A stretch of DNA of 64,000 nt from SZUA-430 sp964638635 (GCA_964638635.1 CAZXAQ010000009.1:1-64000); one strand, 5' to 3'. Counted from the stretch's first letter, positions 7,300 to 16,150 are shown. Program-made: numbers and translations. Notes: generated by a model from the sequence alone, not told the origin.

Positions 7300-8462
7300 T
7301 GAAGCTGCCCAGGCTCGCCAGAGCCGGAATCGCCGGCCTTCTGGCAGCCTCGATGACGGCGAGCAGCGTTCTTGCGCAGGGTGTGCCGCAGTCGATGCCG
7401 TTGAACAGCGACGAGGCCGGTCTCTGGATGATGTTCGAGAAGGCGGAGAAGGACATCCAGCGCTCGCCTCTGCTGATCAAGGACCCGGCGCTCAATGCTT
7501 ATGTCCGCGGTGTGGTGTGCAAGATCGCAGGTCCGCGCTGCGACGAAATCCGCATCTATATTCTCGACATTCCGATGTTCAACGCCAGCATGGCGCCCAA
7601 CGGCATGATGCATGTCTGGTCGGGCCTGCTGCTGCGGGTGAAGAACGAGGCGGAGCTCGCGTTCGTGCTGGGCCACGAGTACAGGCACTACGCCGCCAAG
7701 CATTCGCTGGCGCAGTACCAGTCGATGCGCGACACGGCCAACGTGCTGTCGTTTTTCGGACTGATCGCGGCCGGCGTGGGCGTCGGCTTCGTCGGTTCGC
7801 TGGCACAGCTCGCGGCCCTTGGGGCGCTGTTCTCTTATGGGCGCGACCAGGAGCGCGAGGCGGACGAAGGCGGGCTCGAAGCGCTGATGGCGAACGGTTA
7901 CGATCCGCGCGCCGGTGGTGCGATTTGGGCGGGCCTGCTCGAAGAGCATGCCGCGAACAAAGACCGCGACTCGCGCTCGATCTTCTCGGCGACGCATCCG
8001 AAGGCGGAAGAGCGCGCGACGACGCTGACCGAGGCCGCCAACAAGTTGCTGGCCTCGGGCACGGCGCCCGGGATCACGGGCGAAGGCGCTTTGCGCGCCG
8101 CGCTCGGGCCGCATCGTACGGCGTGGCTTGAGGGCGAACTTGCGCGCGGCGAGTACGACGAGAGCTTGGTTCTCATCAATCGCTTGCTGCAGGTCGAACC
8201 GTCGTCGGGCGAACTCTTGTTCTTCCAAGGTGAATCTTACCGTCGGCGCGACAAGGACGGCGATCTGCAGGCGGCACGCGACAGCTATCAGCGCGCGATT
8301 GCACAAGCGGTGCCGTTTCCGGCCGCCTTCCGCGGGCTTGGTCTCGTCGCGATGAAGCAGGGCGACAAGGCTGCCGCCCGTCAAGCCTTTACCCAGTATC
8401 TCGCGAAGGTGCCGCAAACGGACGATCGCGCGATGATCGATTTCTATCTCAAGTCTCTGTGA
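7299..8462 (+). CDS. M48 family zinc metalloprotease with TPR-like C-terminus
   Basis: A 387-residue exported protease with signal peptide (AGIAGLLAASMTASSVLAQG). The catalytic motif is HEYRH (HExxH) in VLGHEYRHYAAKHSLAQ, and the third zinc ligand is provided by EREADEGGLEAL. The C-terminal third has TPR-like helices (LINRLLQVEPSSGELLFFQG, then AFRGLGLVAMKQGDKAAARQ). This layout resembles periplasmic BepA/YfgC proteases, which act on outer-membrane protein assembly, though it is shorter than the E. coli protein. The start is ATG 7299, overlapping the preceding stop; a GTG three bases earlier is equally possible. Lipoprotein genes lie on either side. Confidence 0.9.
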   Translation: MKLPRLARAGIAGLLAASMTASSVLAQGVPQSMPLNSDEAGLWMMFEKAEKDIQRSPLLIKDPALNAYVRGVVCKIAGPRCDEIRIYILDIPMFNASMAPNGMMHVWSGLLLRVKNEAELAFVLGHEYRHYAAKHSLAQYQSMRDTANVLSFFGLIAAGVGVGFVGSLAQLAALGALFSYGRDQEREADEGGLEALMANGYDPRAGGAIWAGLLEEHAANKDRDSRSIFSATHPKAEERATTLTEAANKLLASGTAPGITGEGALRAALGPHRTAWLEGELARGEYDESLVLINRLLQVEPSSGELLFFQGESYRRRDKDGDLQAARDSYQRAIAQAVPFPAAFRGLGLVAMKQGDKAAARQAFTQYLAKVPQTDDRAMIDFYLKSL

Positions 8463-8468
8463 GGTCCC

Positions 8469-9059
8469 ATGGCTTACGCCCGTATCTTCCTTGTCTTGGC
8501 TACCGCGCTGGCGCTCAACGCCTGTCAGGGGTTCCAAGCGGTCAATCCGAACGAGCGCGTCGTCGTGGCAAGCCGCGTAGCGGTCTCGCCGCAGGTTATG
8601 TGGGCGAAGCCGACCGGCGTCGGCGTGTCCGACGCGGTGTGGACGATCGACGGTTTCGGGCTCAATGAGCTGCACTTCCTACTGGGCCGCAAGCCCGGCG
8701 ACACGATGTTCACCGTGCGCGACAGTCAGCGCAAAGATTTTCCCGCGGTGAAGAAAGGGATGTTGCCGAACGACGCGATGGAGCTGATGGTCAACTCGCT
8801 GACGCGGCTCGGGAACAATCAGGTCAAGGCGAGCAACTTGGCGCCGGCGACGTTCGGCGAGCCGAATGCGGGCTTCAAGTTCGATCTCAACTATGTGAAC
8901 GCGGACGGGCTTGAGATGCGGGGCATGGCGCTTGGTGCGCAACGCAACGACATGGTCGACGTGCTGCTGTTCATCGCGCCGAACGAGTATTACTTCGACA
9001 AACTGCGCACGACGGTCGATCAGTTGTTCCAGTCGGTTCAGCCGGTTGCCGGGTCCTAG
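8469..9059 (+). CDS. Putative lipoprotein, third gene of the M48 operon
   Basis: A 196-residue protein with a lipoprotein signal (IFLVLATALALNAC, lipobox LNAC). The mature part (from QGFQAVNPNERVVVASRVAV) contains WTIDGFGLNELHFLLGRKPG and a block VNSLTRLGNNQVKASNLAPA. No enzyme motif is seen. It begins six bases after the protease stop with GAGG before the ATG, so it belongs to the same operon. It ends convergently, overlapping the oxygenase gene by four bases. Function unknown; presumably an envelope partner of the protease. Confidence 0.75.
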   Translation: MAYARIFLVLATALALNACQGFQAVNPNERVVVASRVAVSPQVMWAKPTGVGVSDAVWTIDGFGLNELHFLLGRKPGDTMFTVRDSQRKDFPAVKKGMLPNDAMELMVNSLTRLGNNQVKASNLAPATFGEPNAGFKFDLNYVNADGLEMRGMALGAQRNDMVDVLLFIAPNEYYFDKLRTTVDQLFQSVQPVAGS

Positions 9060-9667
9060 GCGTAGTTGAAGCTCACGCTGATCCGGTTTTCGCGCGCCGG
9101 GTTTGGCGGAACCTCGTGGCGAAGCCAGCTTTCGAAGAGGATGAGGGTGCCGGGCTTCGGCGCGATGGTGACGAACGGTTGGGCGTCGCGTGGGGCAGTC
9201 TCTTTCTTGCGCGGCGCCGCCATCATGAGGCCGAGGCGCGGGTCTTCGAATTTGAGCGCGCTCGCGCCCTTTGGGACTGTCACATAGTAGGTGCCGCTGA
9301 GCACGCTTGAGGGGTGGATGTGGCCGGAGTGCGTGCCGCCCGGTTTCAAGACGTTGATCCAGATGCTGTCGAGCGCGAGTTTCTTGCCTAGATCGAAATG
9401 CAGCGCCTTCGCGAAGCGCGCGATGTGCGGGCTCAGGCGGCGTTCGAGGTCGGCGAAGGCGGGTGCGCGTATCGTGAGGTCGTTCAACGAGGCGTAGGAC
9501 GTGTAGCCCGCGTAGCCGTGCTCGCGGCACCAGGCTTGGCCGGCGCGGTCGTCGCGGGCGATCGAGAGGCAGGCCGCTTCGAGGTCGCGGTTGAGGCGTG
9601 CCGTATCTCGTCCGCCAAGCGGGGCTTGGTAGATGCGGGTCGCGAACAGGGTTTCGATCGTGGCCAT
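9056..9667 (-). CDS. 2OG-Fe(II) oxygenase-like protein (TIGR02466 type)
   Basis: A 203-residue protein resembling the putative 2-oxoglutarate/iron oxygenase family TIGR02466. The family pattern is the N-terminal LFATRIYQAPL, the strand WINVLKPGGTHSGHIHPSS with the metal-binding histidines, the distal histidine in SWLRHEVPPN, and the arginine of NRISVSFNYA that would hold 2-oxoglutarate. Substrates of this family are not established. The gene stands alone between convergent and divergent neighbours. Confidence 0.8.
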   Translation of the reverse strand: MATIETLFATRIYQAPLGGRDTARLNRDLEAACLSIARDDRAGQAWCREHGYAGYTSYASLNDLTIRAPAFADLERRLSPHIARFAKALHFDLGKKLALDSIWINVLKPGGTHSGHIHPSSVLSGTYYVTVPKGASALKFEDPRLGLMMAAPRKKETAPRDAQPFVTIAPKPGTLILFESWLRHEVPPNPARENRISVSFNYA

Positions 9668-9751
9668 GTGCCTTGGCTCTTACTGAGCGGATGGGGCTCA
9701 CGTCAAAGGGGCGTTCGGCGTATGGTTTCGGACGCGGTTTAGGAGGCTCAA

Positions 9752-10144
9752 ATGCGGCTCAATCAGGTGATGGTTTCGGCGCGCGATCTCGATGCGTCGA
9801 TCGGGTTCTACCGGACGCTGGGGCTCGAGCTGATCGTGCGCTCCGAGGATTACGCGCGGTTCGAATGTCCCGATGGCGAGTCGACGTTTTCGCTTCACTT
9901 GGCGCCGGATACACGTGGGGTCAGCGAGACGCTGATCTATTTCGAAGATGACGACTTGGATGGGTTGGTGGCGCGACTCAAAGCGCGTGGGCTCGCGTTC
10001 GAGGCCGATCCGGTCGACCAGTCTTGGTTGTGGCGCGAGGCTTACCTGCGCGATCCGGCAGGCAATCGCGTGTGTCTGTTTCATGCCGGGCGCAACCGGC
10101 GATACCCGCCGTGGCGCCTGAGCGAGGCAGAATCCGGCTCGTAA
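9752..10144 (+). CDS. VOC family protein (glyoxalase/bleomycin-resistance fold)
   Basis: A 130-residue single VOC module made of paired beta-alpha-beta-beta-beta units: MRLNQVMVSARDLDASIGFY opens the first, and GVSETLIYFEDDDLDGLVAR opens the second. The terminal WREAYLRDPAGNRVCLFHAG is the usual family ending, with the metal-binding acidic side chain in the loop. Such proteins include glyoxalases, dioxygenases and resistance proteins; nothing here picks one. An AGGAGG-like site (TTAGGAGGC) precedes the ATG. Confidence 0.85.
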   Translation: MRLNQVMVSARDLDASIGFYRTLGLELIVRSEDYARFECPDGESTFSLHLAPDTRGVSETLIYFEDDDLDGLVARLKARGLAFEADPVDQSWLWREAYLRDPAGNRVCLFHAGRNRRYPPWRLSEAESGS

Positions 10145-10218
10145 CCATCCGTGGACGGTTGACCGCGCAGGCTCCGCGGATGTTCACTGCACCTCACCCT
10201 TACAAAGGCCGGTTTGTC

Positions 10219-10494
10219 ATGCGCGCTCTTCTGGTAGCCGTTCTCGCCCTCGCGGCGCTTAGCCTCAACGGCTGCGCCGCGATCGCCATTGTCGACACGG
10301 TGGTGAGCACCACGGCGACCGTTGTCGGGACGACGGTCGATGTGGCGGCGAGCGCCGTCGGCGCGGTCGCCGGTTCGTCGGACGATGACGATGACATCGA
10401 TTGCGATGACGAAGACAACGCGGATGAAGACGTCTGCAAAGAGAAGGCTAAGAAGGCCAAGGCCAAGAAGAAGGCCGAGAACCCCGACGAGTAG
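10219..10494 (+). CDS. Small lipoprotein with acidic then lysine-rich tail
   Basis: A 91-residue protein with a lipoprotein signal (LLVAVLALAALSLNGC, lipobox LNGC), then a threonine/valine/alanine-rich segment. After that comes a block of about fifteen aspartates and glutamates, and finally a lysine/alanine run (KEKAKKAKAKKKAENPDE). Start at 10219 (MRALLVAV) gives a clean signal peptide; upstream in-frame starts do not. The charged tail could bind cations or peptidoglycan, but no function is known. It is not linked to the neighbours by spacing. Confidence 0.7.
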   Translation: MRALLVAVLALAALSLNGCAAIAIVDTVVSTTATVVGTTVDVAASAVGAVAGSSDDDDDIDCDDEDNADEDVCKEKAKKAKAKKKAENPDE

Positions 10495-10570
10495 CGACGG
10501 CGGCTTGGCAGGGACGCTTCGCCGCTCTATGCATCTCTGACCAGCAATCATGGCGTTGCGTGAGGGATGT

Positions 10571-10978
10571 ATGCGCAGTCAGACCGAAGATTTGATCCGG
10601 CGCTACTATGCGGCGTTCAACGCGCGCGACTGGGCGGGCATGGTCGCGTGCCTGTCCGAAGACGTCGTGCACGACGTCAATCAGGGCGGGCGGCATACCG
10701 GCAAAGCGCATTTTTCGTCGTTCCTCGCGCATATGGATCGCTGCTATCGCGAGGCGCTGGCCGACATCGTCATCATGTCCTCCGCCGACGGCCAGCGGGC
10801 GGCGGCGGAGTTCGTGGTGCACGGCACGTATCTGGCGACGGACGAAGGTTTGCCGCCAGCCAGCGGGCAGAAATATGTGCTTCCGGCGGGTGCATTCTTC
10901 GACGTGAAGGGCGGTCTCATCACGCGGGTCACGACGCACTACAATCTGAAAGACTGGATGGCGCAGGTCGACGCATGA
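10571..10978 (+). CDS. SnoaL/NTF2-like protein (ketosteroid isomerase-related)
   Basis: A 135-residue NTF2-fold protein: DLIRRYYAAFNARDWAGMVA is the helix opening, EDVVHDVNQGGRHTGKAHF the first conserved turn, and HGTYLATDEGLPPASGQKYV the central sheet. It resembles the ketosteroid isomerase-related group. Start at 10571 has GAGGG five bases upstream and removes seven non-family residues found at an earlier ATG. Its stop overlaps the next gene (GNAT) in ATGA, and the nitrilase follows five bases after that, so the three form an operon. The small-molecule substrate is unknown. Confidence 0.85.
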   Translation: MRSQTEDLIRRYYAAFNARDWAGMVACLSEDVVHDVNQGGRHTGKAHFSSFLAHMDRCYREALADIVIMSSADGQRAAAEFVVHGTYLATDEGLPPASGQKYVLPAGAFFDVKGGLITRVTTHYNLKDWMAQVDA

Positions 10979-11562
10979 GCATGCGCGTCGAACCGCTAAC
11001 CGGCGCGCGGTTGCAGGCGCATCTGCCGGACGTTGCGCGGCTGCGGATGGAGGTGTTTCGTTCTTATCCGTATCTCTATGACGGCGATCTCGACTATGAA
11101 CGCGACTACATTGCCGCGTTCGCCGCGTCGCCCAATGCCGTGATCGTGGCGGCGTTCGACCGGGACGAGGTGGTCGGTGCGTCGACGGCGGCGCCGCTTG
11201 TCAGCCAGGTGGACGAGGTGACCGCGCCGTTTCGGCGCCGGGGCGACGATCTTTCGTCCATTTTCTACTTCGGTGAGTCGGTGCTGCGGGCGCGGTACCG
11301 CGGGCACGGGATCGGCGTGCGCTTCTTCGAGCTGCGCGAGGCGCAGGCGCGGGCGTGCGGTGCGCGCGCTGCGACGTTCTGTGCCGTCGTTCGTCCGCCC
11401 GATCACCCGGCACGGCCGAAAGGCTATGAACCGCTTGACGCGTTCTGGGGGAAGCGCGGCTATGCGGTCGAACCGGGCTTGATTTGCCACATGAGCTGGA
11501 AGGAAATCGGCGCTTCGGCAGAATCGCTTAAACCCATGCAGTTTTGGATGAAGAGGCTTTGA
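10975..11562 (+). CDS. GNAT family N-acetyltransferase
   Basis: A 195-residue acetyltransferase. The acetyl-CoA binding motif is RARYRGHGIGVRFFELREAQ (R/Q-x-x-G-x-G form), preceded by the strand IFYFGESVL and followed by the family's later strand (ATFCAVVRPPDHPARPKGYE). The C-terminus ends KPMQFWMKRL. It overlaps the SnoaL-like gene by four bases and lies five bases before the nitrilase. This SnoaL-GNAT-nitrilase trio is likely to process one nitrogen-containing metabolite in turn, but its identity cannot be read from the sequence. Confidence 0.88.
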   Translation: MSMRVEPLTGARLQAHLPDVARLRMEVFRSYPYLYDGDLDYERDYIAAFAASPNAVIVAAFDRDEVVGASTAAPLVSQVDEVTAPFRRRGDDLSSIFYFGESVLRARYRGHGIGVRFFELREAQARACGARAATFCAVVRPPDHPARPKGYEPLDAFWGKRGYAVEPGLICHMSWKEIGASAESLKPMQFWMKRL

Positions 11563-11566
11563 CCCC

Positions 11567-12457
11567 ATGAAGGTGCGCGTCGCCGCGGCTCAGTATCCGA
11601 TCGATGCGATCGCGTCGTGGGAAGCCTATGCGGACAAGATTTCGCGTTGGGTCGGCGAGGCGGCCGAGAACCAGGCGCAGCTGCTCGTCTTTCCCGAATA
11701 CGGCGCCATGGAGCTCGCACGCAGCTTCGCGCCCGAGGTGTGGGGCGACTTGCAGCAGTCCGTGGATTTCATGGGCGGATTGCGCGGCAGTATCGACGCG
11801 CTCCATGCCGATCTGGCCGAGCGGCATCAGGTGCACATCGTCGCCGCGAGTCTGCCCGAGCGAAGCGACGACGGCGTGACCTACAACGTTGCGCGCGTCG
11901 TGTCGCCGAAGGGGCGCATCCGCGAGCAGCGCAAGCTCATCATGACGCGCTTCGAGCGCGAGGAGTGGCGCGTGCAGGGCGGGCGCGACATCACGGTCTT
12001 CGACTCGCGCATCGGCATGTTCGGGATTGCGATCTGCTACGACGCGGAGTTTCCGTTGATCGCGCGCGCCATGAGCGAAGCGGGGGCCGCGATGATCTTG
12101 GTGCCGAGCTGCACGGATTCGCTTGCCGGCTATTACCGGGTGCGGGTTGCGGCGCAGGCGCGGGCGCTTGAGAACCAATGCTACGTCGTGCAGGCGCCGA
12201 CCGTGGGCGAAGCGCCGTGGTCGCCCGCCGTGGATCACAATGTCGGTGCGGCCGGCGTGTTCGGGCCGCCGGATGCAGGGTTTCCGGACAACGGCGTCGT
12301 TGCGCTCGGCGCTATGAACGAGGCGATGTGGGTTTATGCCGACCTAGACCTCACCGCGGTGACGCGCGTGCGGCTTGAGGGCCAGGTGCTGAACAACAAG
12401 CACTGGCGTGAGCAGCCAGGGGCCGCCACGCTCAGGGCCAACGTCGTCGAACTCTAA
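11567..12457 (+). CDS. Carbon-nitrogen hydrolase (nitrilase superfamily)
   Basis: A 296-residue amidase-type member of the nitrilase superfamily. The catalytic triad is visible: Glu44 in VFPEYGAMEL, Lys123 in EQRKLIMTRF, Cys157 in IAICYDAEFP. The enzyme would hydrolyse an amide or N-carbamoyl bond. The genomic partner is a GNAT acetyltransferase five bases upstream, a pairing seen repeatedly in bacteria. The stop overlaps the convergent M23 gene by four bases. Confidence 0.92.
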   Translation: MKVRVAAAQYPIDAIASWEAYADKISRWVGEAAENQAQLLVFPEYGAMELARSFAPEVWGDLQQSVDFMGGLRGSIDALHADLAERHQVHIVAASLPERSDDGVTYNVARVVSPKGRIREQRKLIMTRFEREEWRVQGGRDITVFDSRIGMFGIAICYDAEFPLIARAMSEAGAAMILVPSCTDSLAGYYRVRVAAQARALENQCYVVQAPTVGEAPWSPAVDHNVGAAGVFGPPDAGFPDNGVVALGAMNEAMWVYADLDLTAVTRVRLEGQVLNNKHWREQPGAATLRANVVEL

Positions 12458-13350
12458 GGCGTTCCGGCCAATAGTCTTTTGTAGGAATCCACCAGTGACG
12501 TGTACGGCGGCGCGAAGTGAATTTGCGACGTGCCGTCGGGCAACGCCACCGTCGTCTTGATCTCGAAATGCAGGTGGATCGTCGTAGCCGCACCGCCGAA
12601 GTCGTTCGAAACCAAGCCGAGGCGTTGACCGCGGGTGACCCTGTCGCCGAGGGCGACCGCGAGCGCATCCATCTTCATGTGCAGATAGCGATAGCGGATG
12701 CCGCTGTCCGCGGTCAGGGTGACCGTGTAGCTGCCGATATTGGTGACCTGACCCGCTTCAGCGGCGACGGCCCAGTGGAGGCCCTTCTTGCAGGTGGCAG
12801 GACGGATGTCCTGGCCCTGGTGGCCCTTGGCGCCCGGACAGATCGGCGTATCCCAGCTGCGCTTTTCGCAGAAATTGTCGCGCCAGGGGTAACTGTAGTT
12901 CTCGGTATCGCATTGGCCGCCGCCTGGGCCGGAGCCGCCGCCGTGCATGTAGACCTGGCTGTTCGGGAACGACGGCGCCTTCTCCAGCGGATAGCGCATG
13001 CCGGGGGCGTAGATCGTGTCGGTCTCGACGCCGGTGCCCGAGCCCGCGAGCAGCTTGCCCGCAGGTTCGAACAGGAACGTGTTGCCGTTCGGATCTTTGG
13101 GCGGCTCCGTCGGTTGGGGGTCTGGCTGAGGCTGCGGATCCGGTTGAGGTTGCGGATCGGGTTGCGGTTGAGGATCAGGTTGAGGCTGTGGATCTGGCTG
13201 TGGCGTCGGATCGGGTTGCGGTGTCGGCTGCTCCTTCGGCGGAAAGATCTGGTCCGTCGTGCAGGGCGTCTTGCCGCCGCATTGGATGAAGAACGCCCAC
13301 GCCACAAATGCGAGGATGACGACGATAAGGAAGATGAGGAAGCCGCGCAT
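12454..13350 (-). CDS. M23 family peptidase with PQPD repeat linker
   Basis: A 298-residue cell-wall-type protein. An N-terminal membrane anchor (FLIFLIVVILAFVAWAFF) is followed by a linker of about fifty residues made of PQPDP repeats. The C-terminal domain is M23-like: the zinc-binding block GHQGQDIRPATC, the central GSYTVTLTADSGIRYRYLHM and the last ligand motif TIHLHFEIK. Such enzymes cut peptidoglycan cross-bridges or act as activators. The linker would space the domain across the periplasm. It overlaps the preceding gene by one base (TGATG), so the two minus-strand genes are coupled. Confidence 0.87.
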   Translation of the reverse strand: MRGFLIFLIVVILAFVAWAFFIQCGGKTPCTTDQIFPPKEQPTPQPDPTPQPDPQPQPDPQPQPDPQPQPDPQPQPDPQPTEPPKDPNGNTFLFEPAGKLLAGSGTGVETDTIYAPGMRYPLEKAPSFPNSQVYMHGGGSGPGGGQCDTENYSYPWRDNFCEKRSWDTPICPGAKGHQGQDIRPATCKKGLHWAVAAEAGQVTNIGSYTVTLTADSGIRYRYLHMKMDALAVALGDRVTRGQRLGLVSNDFGGAATTIHLHFEIKTTVALPDGTSQIHFAPPYTSLVDSYKRLLAGTP

Positions 13351-13958
13351 CAGGGTGAATCCGCTCCTGCCAATGCCATCCGCTCAGCGAGTGTTCGGAC
13401 GAAATCGGGCTTGGTGCAACGCTCATCCGTTTCCGGGTTGCGGCACTCGATCGAGACGAGATAGGCGGCGCCGAAGCGGCTGAACGTGATGTCGAAGCCG
13501 CCCTCGGTCTTGTCGATCGAAACCGGCACTTCGCGGCCGGCGACCATGTTCCTGAGCTTGCCCTGGGCGAATGCCATCAGCGGGTCGCCTTTCGGAAGCA
13601 CGGTCGCGCGGCGTTCGCCGTGCACTTCGACCGTGATCTCGCCCAGGGGCACGGAGGCGGCATAGGAGTCGGGACGCGGAAACACATGAGCAGATGTCGT
13701 GAGCAACGTCGGCTCAAGCGGCAGCAGCATCGGCAATGACGGCTTCGGCGCGTTGGGGGCGATGGCCATCTTGATGCGCTGCGCTTGCAGCAAGCGCTGG
13801 TTCTTTACCGCGTCGCGAACCTCGTCCCAGTCGATCGGCATCAGCTGGCGCGACGGCGGCGCCGGAAGAGCCTTGTCGGTGGGTTTTGGCTGAGCGATGG
13901 CTAAGAATGCTGCGGCCGTGGCTGCAAGCGCGGCCGTGCCGATCCATATGAAGCGCAT
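13350..13958 (-). CDS. Exported or anchored protein of unknown function, coupled to the M23 peptidase
   Basis: A 202-residue protein with an N-terminal signal or anchor (FIWIGTAALAATAAAFLAIA). The body has a proline-rich stretch (NAPKPSLPMLLPLEPTLL) and a beta-rich C-terminal domain (GEITVEVHGERRATVLPKGD). Start at 13958 has GGGAG nine bases upstream; the ATG at 13997 is less likely. Its stop overlaps the M23 gene's ATG by one base. I do not recognise the family. The coupling suggests a substrate-recognition or control partner for the peptidase, which is an inference. Confidence 0.72.
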   Translation of the reverse strand: MRFIWIGTAALAATAAAFLAIAQPKPTDKALPAPPSRQLMPIDWDEVRDAVKNQRLLQAQRIKMAIAPNAPKPSLPMLLPLEPTLLTTSAHVFPRPDSYAASVPLGEITVEVHGERRATVLPKGDPLMAFAQGKLRNMVAGREVPVSIDKTEGGFDITFSRFGAAYLVSIECRNPETDERCTKPDFVRTLAERMALAGADSP

Positions 13959-14001
13959 ACGGACGTTCTCCCGATAGGCGCTCACAGTATGCCGCAAACT
14001 C

Positions 14002-16032
14002 TCAGGGGTGGGAGAGCGCTTCTTTCAAACCTGTGATGAACTGCCGTCCGGTGGGGACGGCAACCGAGGAACCGGCAAAATCTCCCCCGATCGGCTCAGC
14101 CCGGCCACCCAGGCATTGGGCCAGAAATGCCTCGGAGATCGCGTAGAACGAGAGGCGGTTCTCCGGGCGGGCGAAACCGTGTCCCTCATCGGCGTAGAGC
14201 ACGTAGGTCAAAGGGGCGCCTTTGCGCGTCGCGGCGCGGGCGAGCTGATTCGACTCCATCTGCTTGATGCGCGGGTCGTTCGCGCCATGCGCGATCAGGA
14301 GCGGGCGCTCGATCTTGTCGGCGCGAAACAGCGGCGAGCGGTTCTTCAGCTGCGCTTTGCCCTGCGGTGTCGAGGCGTCGCCGACGCGGCGCTTGTAGGT
14401 GTCGATCATCGACGTCCAATAGGGAGGGATGTTCGTCAGCATCGTTTGCAGGTTCGACGGGCCGACAATGCTGACGCCGCAGGCGAATTTCTTCGGCGTG
14501 AAGGTGACACCCACCAAGGCGGCATAGCCGCCGTAGGAGGCGCCGTAGATTGCAACCTTGTCCTTCTGCGCGATGCGTTCCTTGATCGCCCAATCGACCG
14601 CGTCGATCAGGTCGTCTTGCATCTTGCCGCCCCACTCTTTGTCGCCGGCGTTGACGAAGGCTTTGCCCAATCCCGTGGAACCGCGAAAGTTCACCGTCAG
14701 CACCGCGTAACCGCGATTGGCGAGCCATGCGTTCGGCGGGCTGTAAGCGAAGCTGTCGCGCGCCCACGGGCCGCCGTGTACGTTCAGCACCAGCGGCAGC
14801 GGCTTGTCGGGTACGCCGTCGCCATCCGCGTCGCTGCCTTTCGGCAGCGTCACGTAGCTCACGAGGTCCAAGCCGTCGCGCGCCTTGATGATCCGAGGAT
14901 GGGCGCGTGGCAAAGGTGCGCCCTCAAGACTGGGACGGGCGGCGAACAGCGTCTTCAATGCGCGCTTCGTGCGATCGAAGAGCGCGAACTTGATCGGCTC
15001 GCCCGGATTGTCGACCCAGAGTGTCCACAGATTGCCGTCCTTCGATTGGCTTAGGACGGCCCAGTACCCCGTCACTTGCTTGTCGAGGAACGTGATATCC
15101 GGCTTCAGATCCGGCTTCAGCGCCTTCCACGACATCCGATCGTATTCGGAGCCGTAGGCAAGTATTTCGTGGGTTAGCGGGTCCTTGATGACGTAGGTGA
15201 TGTCGGCCTTATCCGCCGTGGCGATCGTCGTGCTCTTGCGTGAGGCGAGGTCGATCTTGACGAGGGCGCTGGTGTCGCGGCCGCGGCTGTCGGTTAGGTA
15301 GAACGACTTGCCGTCGCCGCTGAAGAACAGCGGCTCGGTCGTGATTGCGTCGTCGCCGGGGATCGTCGTGAACGGCTTCCACTCGGTGCCGTCGAGGCGC
15401 AGAATTTCCTGGCCGCCGTCCGGCAGAGACTTTGCCGCCAGGCGCACGGTCAGTTTGCTGTCGGCGAATGTGGTGGTGAAGCCTTCGTTTTTCAGGACGA
15501 GTTTCGCTTCTCCGGTCACGATGTTGACGAGCCAAACGTCGTGCCAGCGCGGATCGCGGTTGTTGAGGCCGACGAGCAGTTCGTCGGGGCGTGCGTAGGA
15601 GTCGGCCAAAACTTCGGCGCGGGCGTTTTTGTACGGTGTGAGATCGCGCGTGCTGTTGGTGGCGAGGTCGACGGCGTAGAGATGGAAGTTCTCGTTGCCC
15701 GCTTGGTCTTGCAAGTACAGCAGATAGGCGCCGTTGCGGGCCCAGAAATAGTTCATGATCGGGCGGCGCTTCTCCTGCGTCACAGGTTTTGCGGCCGCGA
15801 TGTCGTCGACCGGGGCGACCCAGAGGTTCATCACGCCGTCGACCGCCGCGGTGAACGCGATCTGCTTGCCGTCAGGGCTGAGGTATGGCGCCGTGCGTTC
15901 CGGGTTGCCGAACAGAACCTTACGCGGAATTAGATCGTTCGCGCCGAAGCCTGCTGTGGCGGATGACACGAGGGCGGCGAAGGCAGCCGCAACGGCGAGC
16001 CCCAGTGCCAGTGTCCAACGGTTGATCCGCAT
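14002..16032 (-). CDS. S9 family peptidase (prolyl-oligopeptidase/acylaminoacyl-peptidase type)
   Basis: A 676-residue exported serine peptidase. It has an N-terminal signal (LALGLAVAAAFAALVSSATA), a WD40-like beta-propeller over residues about 40-400 (repeats such as NPERTAPYLSPDGKQIAFTA), and a C-terminal alpha/beta hydrolase domain. The nucleophile is in IYGASYGGYAALVG (Ser near 499), the acid in HGANDPRIKQ and the histidine in ADEGHGFARPEN. Such enzymes degrade short peptides in the periplasm. The gene lies 43 bases from the preceding unknown gene on the same strand, so it could head the same transcript. Confidence 0.92.
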   Translation of the reverse strand: MRINRWTLALGLAVAAAFAALVSSATAGFGANDLIPRKVLFGNPERTAPYLSPDGKQIAFTAAVDGVMNLWVAPVDDIAAAKPVTQEKRRPIMNYFWARNGAYLLYLQDQAGNENFHLYAVDLATNSTRDLTPYKNARAEVLADSYARPDELLVGLNNRDPRWHDVWLVNIVTGEAKLVLKNEGFTTTFADSKLTVRLAAKSLPDGGQEILRLDGTEWKPFTTIPGDDAITTEPLFFSGDGKSFYLTDSRGRDTSALVKIDLASRKSTTIATADKADITYVIKDPLTHEILAYGSEYDRMSWKALKPDLKPDITFLDKQVTGYWAVLSQSKDGNLWTLWVDNPGEPIKFALFDRTKRALKTLFAARPSLEGAPLPRAHPRIIKARDGLDLVSYVTLPKGSDADGDGVPDKPLPLVLNVHGGPWARDSFAYSPPNAWLANRGYAVLTVNFRGSTGLGKAFVNAGDKEWGGKMQDDLIDAVDWAIKERIAQKDKVAIYGASYGGYAALVGVTFTPKKFACGVSIVGPSNLQTMLTNIPPYWTSMIDTYKRRVGDASTPQGKAQLKNRSPLFRADKIERPLLIAHGANDPRIKQMESNQLARAATRKGAPLTYVLYADEGHGFARPENRLSFYAISEAFLAQCLGGRAEPIGGDFAGSSVAVPTGRQFITGLKEALSHP

Positions 16033-16150
16033 TCGCGCCGACTTGCTCCAAAGTACGGGCGGGACGTTAGGTTCGTCCCGCCCGGCTTACTGCTCACGAT
16101 TGTGACATGTGGAAGTGACTAAGGCTTTAGGCCCCTTGTCTCATCCTAGC

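Noticed and set aside
7083..8675. 530-codon minus-strand frame over the M48 protease
   Set aside because: Antisense to the protease with HEYRH motif; composition is typical of shadow frames.
14008..15054. Plus-strand frame over the S9 peptidase
   Set aside because: Shadow frame opposite a gene with complete catalytic triad.
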